From assembly GCA_020629055.1 (NCBI GenBank), contig JAHDEB010000009.1, positions 1 to 64,000 on the forward strand: DNA of 64,000 nucleotides, written 5' to 3'. The translations under genes and the position numbers were made by a program. The notes below the pieces were generated by a model. That model was not told where the DNA came from. It did no database searches and saw nothing but the letters and a program-made list of their open reading frames with translations. The DNA is from Chloroflexota bacterium (GTDB lineage: Bacteria > Chloroflexota > Anaerolineae > Promineifilales > Promineifilaceae). Shown here in pieces: positions 46,101 through 54,986 of the stretch (the stretch's first letter is position 1; every line of letters begins with the position of its first letter).

Positions 46101-47440
46101 TCTTGGAAAGGTTCCGCTGAATCGATAAGATGATTGCGTACATCACTGTAACCTACTAAGTCATGATCGGTTGATAAAAGCAATGCTAATGCACCCGCTA
46201 CATGTGGGGAAGCCATCGAAGTGCCTGAATAATATCCGTACTCATTATCAGGCAGGGATGAATATATTTTTGTTCCAGGGGCGGCGATGATTGGGGCTGG
46301 ATTACCATGCAAAAATGACGGTCCCCTGGATGAGAACCAGACAACCGAATTTTTAGATTCGGTCGCAGCAACAGAGATCGTTTCGGGGTACGCGGCTGGT
46401 GAGACCATAGTTTGTGTCAGTGGTCCTTGATTGCCTGCGGCAAAAACGGGAATAATTCCTGCTTCTTCTAATAAATTGACTTCGTTGATGAACCATGATG
46501 AAGCGCCTGGACCACCCCAAGACCCATTGACAATATCTGGTGCAAGTGCAGCATCCCCGTTCGGAGCAAGAAGCCATTCAAACGCAGCGTAGACATAGCT
46601 GTTCAAAAGCAGGTCATCATCATCTCCAATGGCGGTCGCGATCCAATTAGCTCCTGGAGCTACCCCAATTCCATTTTTGCCCACCGCCGTTCCCGCCACA
46701 TGGGTGCCATGCCCATTGTCGTCAGAGGGAACCGTGCGTGTAGGGTAGGCTGCATGGAACCAATTGCCATTATGATCATAATCCCCATTGTTTTGTAACC
46801 CTCGGTAATTGCTGGCTAAATCAGGATGAAGATAGTCTACTCCACTATCCATAATCGCTACTGTTACACCTGTCCCGGTGATCCCTAAAGCGTGCCAGGC
46901 CTGTGGTGCTTTGACCCGCTCTAGTCCCCATGTTTCTGGTTTTGTATCCCCGACATCTACGCCTTGCCTATCAACCGGCTGCATCATTGTGATCTGATGA
47001 TTTAGGTCGATTTTGCCAACGGCCGGATGCTTGGCCAAGGTCAAAATCGTGTCAGCATCCCCTTCGGCCGCAATCGCATTGGTAATCCAAAACGGTCGTA
47101 CCCGTCTGATTCGATTTTGTGTTTGCATCAATTCGAGCTGGGGTAAAATTTGCCGTTGGCTTTTTCGTGCCGTTGACTGCAGCGAGTTGACAATCGCTTC
47201 TCGGCGAGATAACTCTGCCTCTGGTAAACGATCGAAATCTAGGTCAAGCTGGTCAGTCATATAGATGATAAAACGGATCGGGTCGTCTGAATCTTCTAGC
47301 TGCTGGACGAGCTCGGCCGAAATTTTGGATTGTGGATCGATTTGGGCTGCGGTGGTTTGCGGCCGCAATGAAAAAATAAGCAGACTGATTGCGCCAACCG
47401 CAATAAAAAGGGGGAGTAGAATTTTTCTAAATAGATGCAT
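43175..47440 (-). CDS. Secreted subtilisin-like (S8) serine protease with carboxypeptidase-regulatory-like and DUF11-like repeats
   Basis: Signal-like N-term 'MHLFRKILLPLFIAVGAISLLIF'; 'VTVAIMDSGVDYLHPDL', 'DDNGHGTHVAGTAVG', 'YYSGTSMASPHVAGALALLLS'; start set to 47440 within ORF to 47512. Confidence 0.92.
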   Translation of the reverse strand: MHLFRKILLPLFIAVGAISLLIFSLRPQTTAAQIDPQSKISAELVQQLEDSDDPIRFIIYMTDQLDLDFDRLPEAELSRREAIVNSLQSTARKSQRQILPQLELMQTQNRIRRVRPFWITNAIAAEGDADTILTLAKHPAVGKIDLNHQITMMQPVDRQGVDVGDTKPETWGLERVKAPQAWHALGITGTGVTVAIMDSGVDYLHPDLASNYRGLQNNGDYDHNGNWFHAAYPTRTVPSDDNGHGTHVAGTAVGKNGIGVAPGANWIATAIGDDDDLLLNSYVYAAFEWLLAPNGDAALAPDIVNGSWGGPGASSWFINEVNLLEEAGIIPVFAAGNQGPLTQTMVSPAAYPETISVAATESKNSVVWFSSRGPSFLHGNPAPIIAAPGTKIYSSLPDNEYGYYSGTSMASPHVAGALALLLSTDHDLVGYSDVRNHLIDSAEPFQDSHPNMESGHGMLNTVRLIEKYIPNSGQFSGIVQSNGSPVPGIDIQISAPSGNFVIQTDQNGQYSFHAKPGNYLLTVDTFGYHQFESGNLTLSTDKSFFNINLDKVPHGTLEGRVASLDGSPIQAPVRITSFEFETVIETDAFGNYSIKLPTGYYAIHVAKSGYTLGKDNGWVNEDTITDRSFSLDESESILMVDAGQWSFRGRAEDYIDAFSLLDKGYDLHSIYDPVADLPTLEDLKAYDIVIWSDPRYAPGYIGASFTISQYMSAGGNMLLTGSRLALYDSSSFADVEWPSLIAHAEPLALITPTQAIFGRDNTEFTGQNISLKSDKEGTNNVITTMKSKYPYKSEIIFDHGPTIEEENGVGIKSGHCEQYNIVYLGFEISDLEDTRDQADILSSSIEWMNHAPQEAGVQWLAEDSESPVVPGQTYGYQVKLYNRSETMTVTYDINIEGEWPVEIISPTLTLGPCEALPTTISVTVPADLGKNVSDSTRITAISQNNEQISDDLTISHKTPGTVLLVDGHRWYSQADIYEAEFDQLDLNYDVWTIRGDLQRGSPPAELLQEYRYVVWYTAYDWFAPGTKDEVESLELYLENGGRLFMNSQDFLYYNDQTKLARGYFGITDFHESITPTVVFGDELFSVPAALTGSLPIYFDDFQNNGDTMLLSDQPNVRPLLWHDRGIGGVGNFSDDPDTPWRTVFWGLPFEKLADNAHSDVMAGALGWLGDLGDTSIEVDQSYVDPGNPLTFTVTIRNRPTGITQTVTVTNPLPAGLEYITDTLMGDATWDPTAQTFSWVGGLAPNQTETFSYQASPQSAGRYLNPIEIAGDQELVPFSRGAIVQAGGFDLSTSDIHHELGPRTDGSRRVTMTLAVNNVGDTPISNITATAFIPKEMVFLTDTISSLDGTAVYTQASVIWHGDVAAASQVTVSAVFTSDSAYLDEWILSNLRIEDAEAPKWFIYEPQFFEAFKNWAPFVGQE

Positions 47441-47718
47441 CTGCAAATTATATATGGTCGTCGTGATTGATTTTGCCCTGTTAGGACTGATGTCACTCGT
47501 GAAAAAGGTCACATTAGTTAGATAATATCAACAATATCGCATTTGTCTTGAACTGAAGTGTCGGGATAGAGCGGTATGCGGTTTGATGGAATCGTGATTT
47601 TCTGAAAAGCTACTTATGGCAGATGAAAAGTAACGGTTGACCCTATCGTGTATCTGGGATGATATAATATACCGTCAACTAATTTGATTTCTTAGATTCT
47701 TAGATAGAAGAGGTCTTT

Positions 47719-48423
47719 CTGAAGTTATTATCGAAACAAACTCAAATTGCCCCGTCGATACTTGCCTGTGATTTTGCCCGTTTAGGGGAACAGGTGATCG
47801 CTTCGGCGAAAGCGGGGGCGAAGGTTATCCATATCGATGTGATGGACGGCCGATTTGTTCCTAACATCAGTATCGGTTTGCCTATCGTTGCCGCACTAAA
47901 ACCGATTGCGGCCGAATATGATCTGATTCTTGATGTTCATTTGATGATTGTAGAGCCGGAGCGGTATTTGGCAGAGTTTCAGGCGGCCGGAGCCGACGTG
48001 CTAACGGTACACGTTGAAGCGAGCCCTCATCTACATCGAACCGTTCAAGCGATTCAAGCACTAGATGTTTTGGCCGGTGTCGCTTTAAACCCCGCGACCC
48101 CTCTCAGCTCAATCGAAGAAGTTTTACCCATGATTGATTTGGCTTTGATCATGTCGGTCAATCCAGGGTTTGGGGGGCAAGCCTTCATCGAGTCTGCAAA
48201 AAACAAAATTAGTCGTCTATCTAAAATGATTTCTGATTGTGGTAGCCGTGCCATCATTGAAGTAGATGGCGGTATTAAAAGTCATAACGTGGCTGATGTA
48301 GCCGCGGCCGGAGCCAGTTTGCTGGTGAGTGGTAGTGGGGTATTTACCTCGGCCGCACCCGTTGCAAACAAAATGAACGAATTAAACCAAGCGCTGGCAA
48401 TGGGGCCTGCGCGAATGGTTTAA
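47719..48423 (+). CDS. rpe: Ribulose-phosphate 3-epimerase, probably with non-ATG start
   Basis: Conserved N-term 'QIAPSILACDFARLGEQVIASAKAGAKVIHIDVMDGRFVPNISIG' begins before the GTG at 47794; only CTG (47719) fits an SD (GAAGAGG 47707-47713). Confidence 0.85.
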   Translation: MKLLSKQTQIAPSILACDFARLGEQVIASAKAGAKVIHIDVMDGRFVPNISIGLPIVAALKPIAAEYDLILDVHLMIVEPERYLAEFQAAGADVLTVHVEASPHLHRTVQAIQALDVLAGVALNPATPLSSIEEVLPMIDLALIMSVNPGFGGQAFIESAKNKISRLSKMISDCGSRAIIEVDGGIKSHNVADVAAAGASLLVSGSGVFTSAAPVANKMNELNQALAMGPARMV

Positions 48424-48472
48424 ACGTTATTATTTATTTCTAGGATTATTTCTTACTAACGCAGGAGACACA

Positions 48473-49555
48473 ATGTCCAAATTAAGTGAACAATTTCCAG
48501 CCGGTGTTCTAACCGGTGATGCTGTACAAGATCTGTTTGAGCTTGCGAAAGCCAAAAACTTCGCTATGCCTGCTCCAAATATCGTAGGGACCAACACCGC
48601 GAATGTGGCGATGGAAACTGCTGCCCGGGTAAACTCGCCCATTATCATCACATTATCGAATGGTGGTGCTCAATTTTTTGCTGGGAAAGGCATGGGGAAC
48701 GAAGGGCAAAAAGGGGCGATTGCAGGTGGTGTTGCAGGCGCACACCATGTGCACCAGATGGCTGCACATTACGGTGCCCGCGTCATTATGCATACAGACC
48801 ATGCGGCGAAGAAATTGCTGCCATGGATCGATGGATTGCTAGATGCTGGTGAGGCGTTCTTCAAAGTACACGGTATCCCGCTCTATAGCTCGCACATGCT
48901 CGACCTATCTGAAGAGCCGCTCGAAGAAAACATCGACATTTGCAAACGTTATTTAGAGCGCATGAGCAAAATGGGGATGACGCTTGAAATCGAATTGGGC
49001 GTGACCGGTGGTGAAGAAGATGGTGTAGACAATACCGATGTTGATTCAGCCCGTTTGTATACTCAGCCGTCAGAAGTGGCGTATGCATATGAAGAGCTGA
49101 GTAAAATCAGTGATAAGTTCACCGTTGCGGCCGCATTTGGTAACGTTCATGGTGTATACAAACCGGGTAATGTTGAGCTTCGGCCGGTAATCCTCAAGAA
49201 TTCGCAAGACCATGTTCGTGAGAAATTCGGTCTTGAATCAAAAGAACCGATTAACTTCGTTTTCCACGGTGGATCAGGCTCTAGCCCGCAAGAAATTGAA
49301 GAAGCGATCTCATACGGTGCGGTTAAGATGAACATCGATACGGACCTCCAATGGGCGTTTTGGGATGGTATTCGTGGCTATTCGGCGAAAAACTTCGATT
49401 ACCTGCAAGGGCAAATCGGCAACCCAGATGGAGATGACTCTCCAAACAAGAAATTCTACGATCCTCGCAAATGGCTGCGGGTTGCGGAAGAAAGCACAGC
49501 AGTACGTTTAGAACAAGCATTTGCAGACCTAAACTGTTTGAACGTTCTCGACTAA
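48473..49555 (+). CDS. fbaA: Class II fructose-bisphosphate aldolase
   Basis: 'ARVIMHTDHAAKKLLPWIDGLLDAGEAFFKVHGIPLYSSHMLDLSEEPLEENI', 'FVFHGGSGSSPQEIEEAISYGAVKMNIDTDLQWAFWDGIRGY'. Confidence 0.95.
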   Translation: MSKLSEQFPAGVLTGDAVQDLFELAKAKNFAMPAPNIVGTNTANVAMETAARVNSPIIITLSNGGAQFFAGKGMGNEGQKGAIAGGVAGAHHVHQMAAHYGARVIMHTDHAAKKLLPWIDGLLDAGEAFFKVHGIPLYSSHMLDLSEEPLEENIDICKRYLERMSKMGMTLEIELGVTGGEEDGVDNTDVDSARLYTQPSEVAYAYEELSKISDKFTVAAAFGNVHGVYKPGNVELRPVILKNSQDHVREKFGLESKEPINFVFHGGSGSSPQEIEEAISYGAVKMNIDTDLQWAFWDGIRGYSAKNFDYLQGQIGNPDGDDSPNKKFYDPRKWLRVAEESTAVRLEQAFADLNCLNVLD

Positions 49556-49584
49556 CGCGAAGCATAATAGGTTTGGTGTAAACT

Positions 49585-49624
49585 AAAAAGAGGCTTGATC
49601 CTTTAATGGGCCAAGCCTCTTTTC
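49585..49624. terminator. Intrinsic terminator after fbaA
   Basis: AAAAGAGGCTTG...CAAGCCTCTTTT. Confidence 0.88.
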
Positions 49625-49860
49625 TGTTACTGGATCATTACTGCTAAATGGGTGAAATCTTGTTATATTTGAAGTGGTAAAGGTTAGAGGTTCAGAGTCG
49701 ACGAATAGATGAAGCAATGAATTGAATCGTATCGTCGGCCGTGTAAGAACGGGTTGTTAAAATGATCGGCTCATTTCAGTTCCTGTTCTTTCGTTAGAGG
49801 ATTTAGGAATTCTTGTTTGTGCGGTGTGCACTTTGTAGAATTCCTTTTGGTGAAACAATT

Positions 49861-50778
49861 ATGTCCGTAGCTCCAATTCCCAATCAACAAAAAAGCGGTT
49901 TTTTCGAAGCATCTCCTCGTGAAGTGATCAAGTCACTTGCGGTTTTATTCAAGCTGCGCGTTGTCTCTTTGCTGGTGCTTTCCGCGATAGGGGGGGCATT
50001 TCTCGGGGCTCGGGGCTGGCCTGGCTGGGCAGATTTTGGCCTGATCACCCTGACCGGTTTGCTCACTGCGGCCGGTGCTTCTGCCATCAATCAATATTGG
50101 GAACGTGAAAAAGATCGTCTGATGCCTCGTACCGCATCTCGGCCGCTGGCAAGTGGAGAGATCGAAAACCCACACATTGTTTTATTGGTCGCGACGCTGC
50201 TCATTTTAGTGCCTTCGCTGGCCGTTTTTCCCTACAGACCTTGGCTAACCGTTTATCTATTGGTGGGGGCGTTTATCTATGTTGTTATTTACACAATATG
50301 GCTAAAACCACGTACCCAAATCAACATAGTGATTGGGGGGGCGGCCGGTAGTGCTGCGGTCCTCAGTGGCGGGGCCGTTGTCGGCATGCATCATGATCCG
50401 GCGGTGTTAGCTTTGGCGCTGGTTATGTTTGTTTGGACACCGGCCCACTTTTGGAGCTTAGCGATTATGATGCGCGATCAATACCGTGCATCTGATACCC
50501 CGATGTTGCCAACCACATCTAGCATCAGAACCGCGGCTTGGATGGTGATGGCACATACGCTACCAACGATTTTTGGGTCACTATTATTGGCAACAATTCC
50601 AGAGCTTGGCTGGTGGTATTTTGTGCCGGTGGCCTTATTTAGTGTTGATTTATTGCGCCGAAACATTACGCTCATTCGTAAGCCAGAAGTTGAGAATGCA
50701 AAAGGGCTGTTTTTAGCCTCAAATTTTTATCTGATGGTTGTCCTACTTGCGATTATGATCGTCACCCCTTTTTCGTAA
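49861..50778 (+). CDS. ctaB: Protoheme IX farnesyltransferase (heme O synthase)
   Basis: UbiA-family 'AINQYWEREKDRLMPRTASRPLASGEI', 'WTPAHFWSLAIMMRDQYRASDTPMLP'. Confidence 0.94.
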   Translation: MSVAPIPNQQKSGFFEASPREVIKSLAVLFKLRVVSLLVLSAIGGAFLGARGWPGWADFGLITLTGLLTAAGASAINQYWEREKDRLMPRTASRPLASGEIENPHIVLLVATLLILVPSLAVFPYRPWLTVYLLVGAFIYVVIYTIWLKPRTQINIVIGGAAGSAAVLSGGAVVGMHHDPAVLALALVMFVWTPAHFWSLAIMMRDQYRASDTPMLPTTSSIRTAAWMVMAHTLPTIFGSLLLATIPELGWWYFVPVALFSVDLLRRNITLIRKPEVENAKGLFLASNFYLMVVLLAIMIVTPFS

Positions 50779-50793
50779 GCCAACCGTTGATCC

Positions 50794-51036
50794 GTGCTAC
50801 AAATTACGTTATTTACTAAAGATCCTTGCCCCTTATGCGATGATGTCAAAGTGTTATTAGACACCTTGGCTGGAACCTATCCCCATCAATTAATTGAAGT
50901 TGATATTACCCAAGACCGGGATTTGAACGCACGCTATCGTTTTTCGATCCCGGTGTTACAAATTGGCGAGTCGCAAATTAAAGCACCGATTTCGCTTGTC
51001 GAACTCAATCGGTTTTTACGAGAGGGGTCCGCATGA
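50794..51036 (+). CDS. Glutaredoxin-family protein
   Basis: 'LFTKDPCPLCDDVKVLLDTLAG', 'FSIPVLQIGE'. Confidence 0.85.
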   Translation: MLQITLFTKDPCPLCDDVKVLLDTLAGTYPHQLIEVDITQDRDLNARYRFSIPVLQIGESQIKAPISLVELNRFLREGSA

Positions 51037-51084
51037 CAAACCCACTCCCATATGATGAAGTAGAGCGAGGCATACAATAATACA

Positions 51085-51630
51085 ATGACCCTCAAGATTC
51101 CGGCTTTACGTATATTTGGAAAAATTTTAGAGGAAACGGTTGATGGCAAACTGACACGAACCGTTCGTTTAGATCAGATTTTGCCTTCACGAGATACGAC
51201 GCTCCCGGCCGACAGCGATCGATTGTGGCTTCGGTTTGGCTTTGTGTTTCGGGGGACCGAGAAACCGATGCTACCCAGCTTCGTGATTGACGACCGAGGA
51301 AATGAAAATCATCGGCTGCGGCTAATGGAATGGGTTTACGAGAAGGGAGATTTGTATCCACGAGGAGAGATATTTGGATACGAAGTAAAGGGTGCCGGTA
51401 ATTGGGTAGAGACTCAGATATTTGTGCGAGAAATTGAACTACAGCTGCGTTATTTCACTTGGGTGGTTGATGATTTAAAAGCGCCCCCGGCCGGACTTGC
51501 AGTGCATCGCTTCGGATTGACAGATCCGACAGCAGAGAAGGCGGAGCGAATTGCACGGCCGGAAGATTGGCTTTTGCCTCTTCAACGCTCACAAGCGACT
51601 TGCTGGCGATTGCCCGTTGACTTTAAATAA
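51085..51630 (+). CDS. Hypothetical protein
   Basis: 181-aa ORF with credible -10 (TACAAT, 6 nt before ATG); no family recognised. Confidence 0.6.
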   Translation: MTLKIPALRIFGKILEETVDGKLTRTVRLDQILPSRDTTLPADSDRLWLRFGFVFRGTEKPMLPSFVIDDRGNENHRLRLMEWVYEKGDLYPRGEIFGYEVKGAGNWVETQIFVREIELQLRYFTWVVDDLKAPPAGLAVHRFGLTDPTAEKAERIARPEDWLLPLQRSQATCWRLPVDFK

Positions 51631-51698
51631 GTTGTTCTTGAATGGGGTGTAAGCTGTGGGGGCTCTATGACTTGTTCTAGATACGGCGTATGCGTTGC

Positions 51699-52088
51699 CT
51701 AACCTGTCGGTTGATCACCGAGGTCTAGGTCTGCGTTGCGGGCAGAGCTGGCGATGATGTCTCTGAGCTCAAATGGCTCTACCCCTTTTTCGAGTAGTCG
51801 AATCCCTAGTTTGTCAGCCTTTTTGCGCGTAGAGAATGAGGCGTCGGCCGAAATCATAATGACCGGAATATCAGAGACCTTCTGATGCTCTTCGTAAAAG
51901 CTCCAGCCGTCCATCCCTGGCATCATGATGTCGAGTAAAATTAGGTCTGGGTCGTAGGAGCTGACTTTTTGGATGCCCTCAGTGCCAGAATGGGCGATTT
52001 CGGCCGAATGGCCAAAAATCGAAACCATTTCACGCAACAGATGTGACATCTGGGCGGAGTCATCGATAATTAAAACTTTACTCATCAC
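51699..52088 (-). CDS. Stand-alone response regulator (REC)
   Basis: 'KVLIIDDSAQMSHLL', 'DPDLILLDIMMPGMDGW', 'PVIMISADAS'. Confidence 0.93.
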   Translation of the reverse strand: MMSKVLIIDDSAQMSHLLREMVSIFGHSAEIAHSGTEGIQKVSSYDPDLILLDIMMPGMDGWSFYEEHQKVSDIPVIMISADASFSTRKKADKLGIRLLEKGVEPFELRDIIASSARNADLDLGDQPTG

Positions 52089-52372
52089 TGCTAATTATTC
52101 CTCAGTCGTTACCGGTTTACAAAAGAGCATTGAAACTCTTTATGGTTCTCTTTTCACTTGGTGGCATAGATCCCTATTTGCGTTTGAAACCGATAACAGT
52201 ACGTGGTGTATACCGTATAAATTTCAAACAATCATATTTTATTCACTTTCGATTCACGCGGCATCGACCATCTTTCTTATTCAAGAAAAAGTGGAATCAA
52301 GGTTAAAAGGGATAAATCTGCCCCCTTGATTTGTCCATGTCCTTTCATAACCGCTTCGGTATAATCTAACTT

Positions 52373-53143
52373 ATGCCAACTCCTTTTATGCACCTCGATC
52401 TGGCCCAAAATATGATGGGTAGGCCAGAACTTGAGCCTGACACCGCCATTTTTATTAGGCGGAATTGGGGGGCGTTCTGTTTGGGGCAAATCGCTGCAGA
52501 CTTTCAAATATTATGCGATGTTCCGCGTCGTACCACCCATTTTTATGAAACACCTCCCGAGCCAAGCGATTATGAAGCCTTTGAACGGATGTTGGCCCAA
52601 AACAGACAAATGACCGATTGGGGGAGGCTGGCGGCCGATGATCGAGGCAATGCCGAAGCGGTCTTTGTGGCCGGGTATGGGTCTCATCTGTTTTATGATC
52701 TGGTTTGGTTTCATAAAATCGTCTCTGTATTTGTGTTGGGGGATTGGGGAGATCGGATGCAGCGGTTTGTGGCACACAATACGCTACTTACCTTTGAAGA
52801 CCAGCATTCTTTACCTAAAATCGCCTCAGGCACGGGTGAACAGATATTGGATGTTGATGCGGCCGGCTGGCTTCCTTTTGACACCGATCATCAGCTTAAA
52901 CCGTGGCAAACGCTCGTCGGCCGTCAGCTGTTGCCAGATGCTGAAATTGAAACATTTAAGATATTTTCTCGGCGGATGGGACTCACACCAGAGCAGCTGA
53001 TAGCCCGGTTAAATGATCCTGATTGGATGGCAGAAAATATATTTAACTATGTTCCCCACTCATTAATTGCAGATGTAAAGGAGCGGTCGCTTATTGGGAG
53101 TATTGAGCTTGTGCAGGATTACTTGGCTCCACTTTTGGGTTAG
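52373..53143 (+). CDS. Zinc-dependent phospholipase C-like domain protein
   Basis: 'MPTPFMHLDLAQNMMG', 'WGAFCLGQIAADFQIL', 'FVAGYGSHLFYDLVWFHKI'; TATAAT 7 nt before ATG. Confidence 0.65.
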   Translation: MPTPFMHLDLAQNMMGRPELEPDTAIFIRRNWGAFCLGQIAADFQILCDVPRRTTHFYETPPEPSDYEAFERMLAQNRQMTDWGRLAADDRGNAEAVFVAGYGSHLFYDLVWFHKIVSVFVLGDWGDRMQRFVAHNTLLTFEDQHSLPKIASGTGEQILDVDAAGWLPFDTDHQLKPWQTLVGRQLLPDAEIETFKIFSRRMGLTPEQLIARLNDPDWMAENIFNYVPHSLIADVKERSLIGSIELVQDYLAPLLG

Positions 53144-53150
53144 TGAGGCA

Positions 53151-53192
53151 ATAAAAAAGATCGTCTCACCCGATGATGGAAAAGACGATCTT
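53151..53192 (-). terminator. Intrinsic terminator serving the FAH-family gene
   Basis: AAGATCGTCT...AGACGATCTT; minus strand followed by TTTTTATT. Confidence 0.7.
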
Positions 53193-53311
53193 GCTGAGCG
53201 TCGCTACGCTTACATGAAGAACTGCGATCTTTTAAGGCCAAATTGTTGGCACAGCTTGTCGAAGTCGGGATCTCAGCAACGCGAGAGTTTAATTACTTAT
53301 GGGACAGTGTG

Positions 53312-54145
53312 CTAAATAACTGAATTGGTTAAGCTGCCTACTTTTTCTACATGCACCGTTACACTGTCACCCGGTTTCAGAAAGATAGGCGGATTCCGCG
53401 GGAAGCCTACCCCTTCAGGCGTACCGGTCAGGATTACGTCTCCAGGTTCTAGCGTACAGATTTGTGAGATATAGCTGATGGTAAACGGAACATTGAAGAT
53501 CATCATTTTGGTGTTGCTGCTCTGCAATGTTTCTCCATTCAGGTCCAAGCTAATGTTTAGATTATGGACATCCTCAATCTCATCGGCCGTAATCATCGCT
53601 GGGCCAAGCGGTCCAAAGGTGTCTAACATTTTACCGGCCGTAAATTGAGACGTTCTGCGCTGTAAGTCACGGGCCGAAACATCATTGGCACAGCTGTAGC
53701 CTGCGACATAGCTCATCGCATCTTCTTCAGATACTTGATAGCAGGTTTTGCCAATAATGACCGCCAATTCCGCTTCATAGTCGACCCGTTTGGTCACCGG
53801 TGGAATTACAATCGATTGGTTGTGGCCGATTAAAGAGGTATGCGTTTTATGAAAAAGCATCGGAAAGTCTGGGGGAGCGCTTCCACCTTCTGCGGCATGG
53901 GCCGCATAATTTTTACCCAGTGCAATCACTTTGCCCGGCCGCAAGACAGGGGGAAGGAAGGTGACTTCATCTAGCCCATACTGTTTGGTGCCGCTTTCTG
54001 CTGCGTTATGGGCCGCATCCAACCCAAACTCACCGCTTTTTAGCATGTCGATCATCGATCCGTTGTACCCCAAATCAACGATGTGATCTCCCTTGACCGC
54101 TCCCATAATTACTTCATCAGATTTTTTTACTGTGACCAGTTTCAT
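53312..54145 (-). CDS. Fumarylacetoacetate hydrolase family protein
   Basis: 'KVIALGKNYAAHAAEGG', 'DYEAELAVIIGKTCYQVSEEDAMSYVAGYSCANDVSARDLQ', 'GDVILTGTPEGVGF'. Confidence 0.93.
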   Translation of the reverse strand: MKLVTVKKSDEVIMGAVKGDHIVDLGYNGSMIDMLKSGEFGLDAAHNAAESGTKQYGLDEVTFLPPVLRPGKVIALGKNYAAHAAEGGSAPPDFPMLFHKTHTSLIGHNQSIVIPPVTKRVDYEAELAVIIGKTCYQVSEEDAMSYVAGYSCANDVSARDLQRRTSQFTAGKMLDTFGPLGPAMITADEIEDVHNLNISLDLNGETLQSSNTKMMIFNVPFTISYISQICTLEPGDVILTGTPEGVGFPRNPPIFLKPGDSVTVHVEKVGSLTNSVI

Positions 54146-54321
54146 AATGTGGTTTCTCCATAGCTTACATTGTGGAATAATTATTTCAGAGATTGAGAAA
54201 AAACAAAGAGCAACTTATAAAAATGCAGTGTTATGCAAGGTCTGACCGGCTCGTGAAACGTTTGCATGGCAAATGTGCCATATAAAATCAAGATTTTTAG
54301 GCACGCATTCAACATTAGAAA

Positions 54322-54425
54322 CTGTTTGATAAATGTTTTTGGGACAGGATTAACAAGATGAACAGGATAGTTAAACGGGGAAGCATCATCCTGAAAAAGA
54401 TAGCTTTTTTCGATTTATCAAACAG
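54322..54425. repeat. MITE/REP-like palindromic element
   Basis: Perfect 13-nt terminal inverted repeats CTGTTTGATAAAT (54322-54334) / ATTTATCAAACAG (54413-54425) enclosing ACAGGATTAACAAGATGAACAGGAT. Confidence 0.65.
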
Positions 54426-54461
54426 CCCTAAACATAAAGGGTAAAAAGGAGAACCGAACAG

Positions 54462-54986
54462 ATGGGGTTAGAAATAAAGATTCGGCCGGTTGAACTCGCT
54501 GACGTCAATGACTTGTACGAGATTCACAAAGGGGCAAACAATATTGCTGGCACGCTGCAGCTGCCGCATACGTCTTTAGAGTTTTTACGACGCAGGGCTG
54601 AAAATCCGCCCGACGGCTTTTACAATTTGGCGGCCGTGTGCGATGAAAAGGTCGTTGGGACGTTAGGTTTAAACACAACCAGCCGGCCGCGCCGCAAGCA
54701 TGTCGGGTCGATCGGGATGGGGGTGCATGATGATTATGCAGGGCAAGGGGTTGGCACAGCTTTGATGGCCGCTTGTATCGATATGGCAGACAATTGGCTG
54801 AACTTGATCCGTCTAGAACTTACCGTGTTCCATGACAATCCTGCGGCCATCGCCCTATACACCAAATTTGACTTTGTGCATGAAGGTCGGCACGTTCACT
54901 ATGCTTTTAGGAATGGGAGCTATGTCGATTCTTTAGCGATGGCTCGTATCCGGCCGGGATTTGTGAATGACCTTTCTGCGAACTAA
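54462..54986 (+). CDS. GNAT N-acetyltransferase
   Basis: 'IGMGVHDDYAGQGVGTALMAACIDMADNWLNLIRLELTVFHDNPAAIALYTKFDFVHEG'. Confidence 0.92.
   Translation: MGLEIKIRPVELADVNDLYEIHKGANNIAGTLQLPHTSLEFLRRRAENPPDGFYNLAAVCDEKVVGTLGLNTTSRPRRKHVGSIGMGVHDDYAGQGVGTALMAACIDMADNWLNLIRLELTVFHDNPAAIALYTKFDFVHEGRHVHYAFRNGSYVDSLAMARIRPGFVNDLSAN

Noticed and set aside
43920-47525. Several 66-86-aa plus-strand ORFs inside the S8 protease gene
   Set aside because: Antisense shadows of a well-supported large CDS
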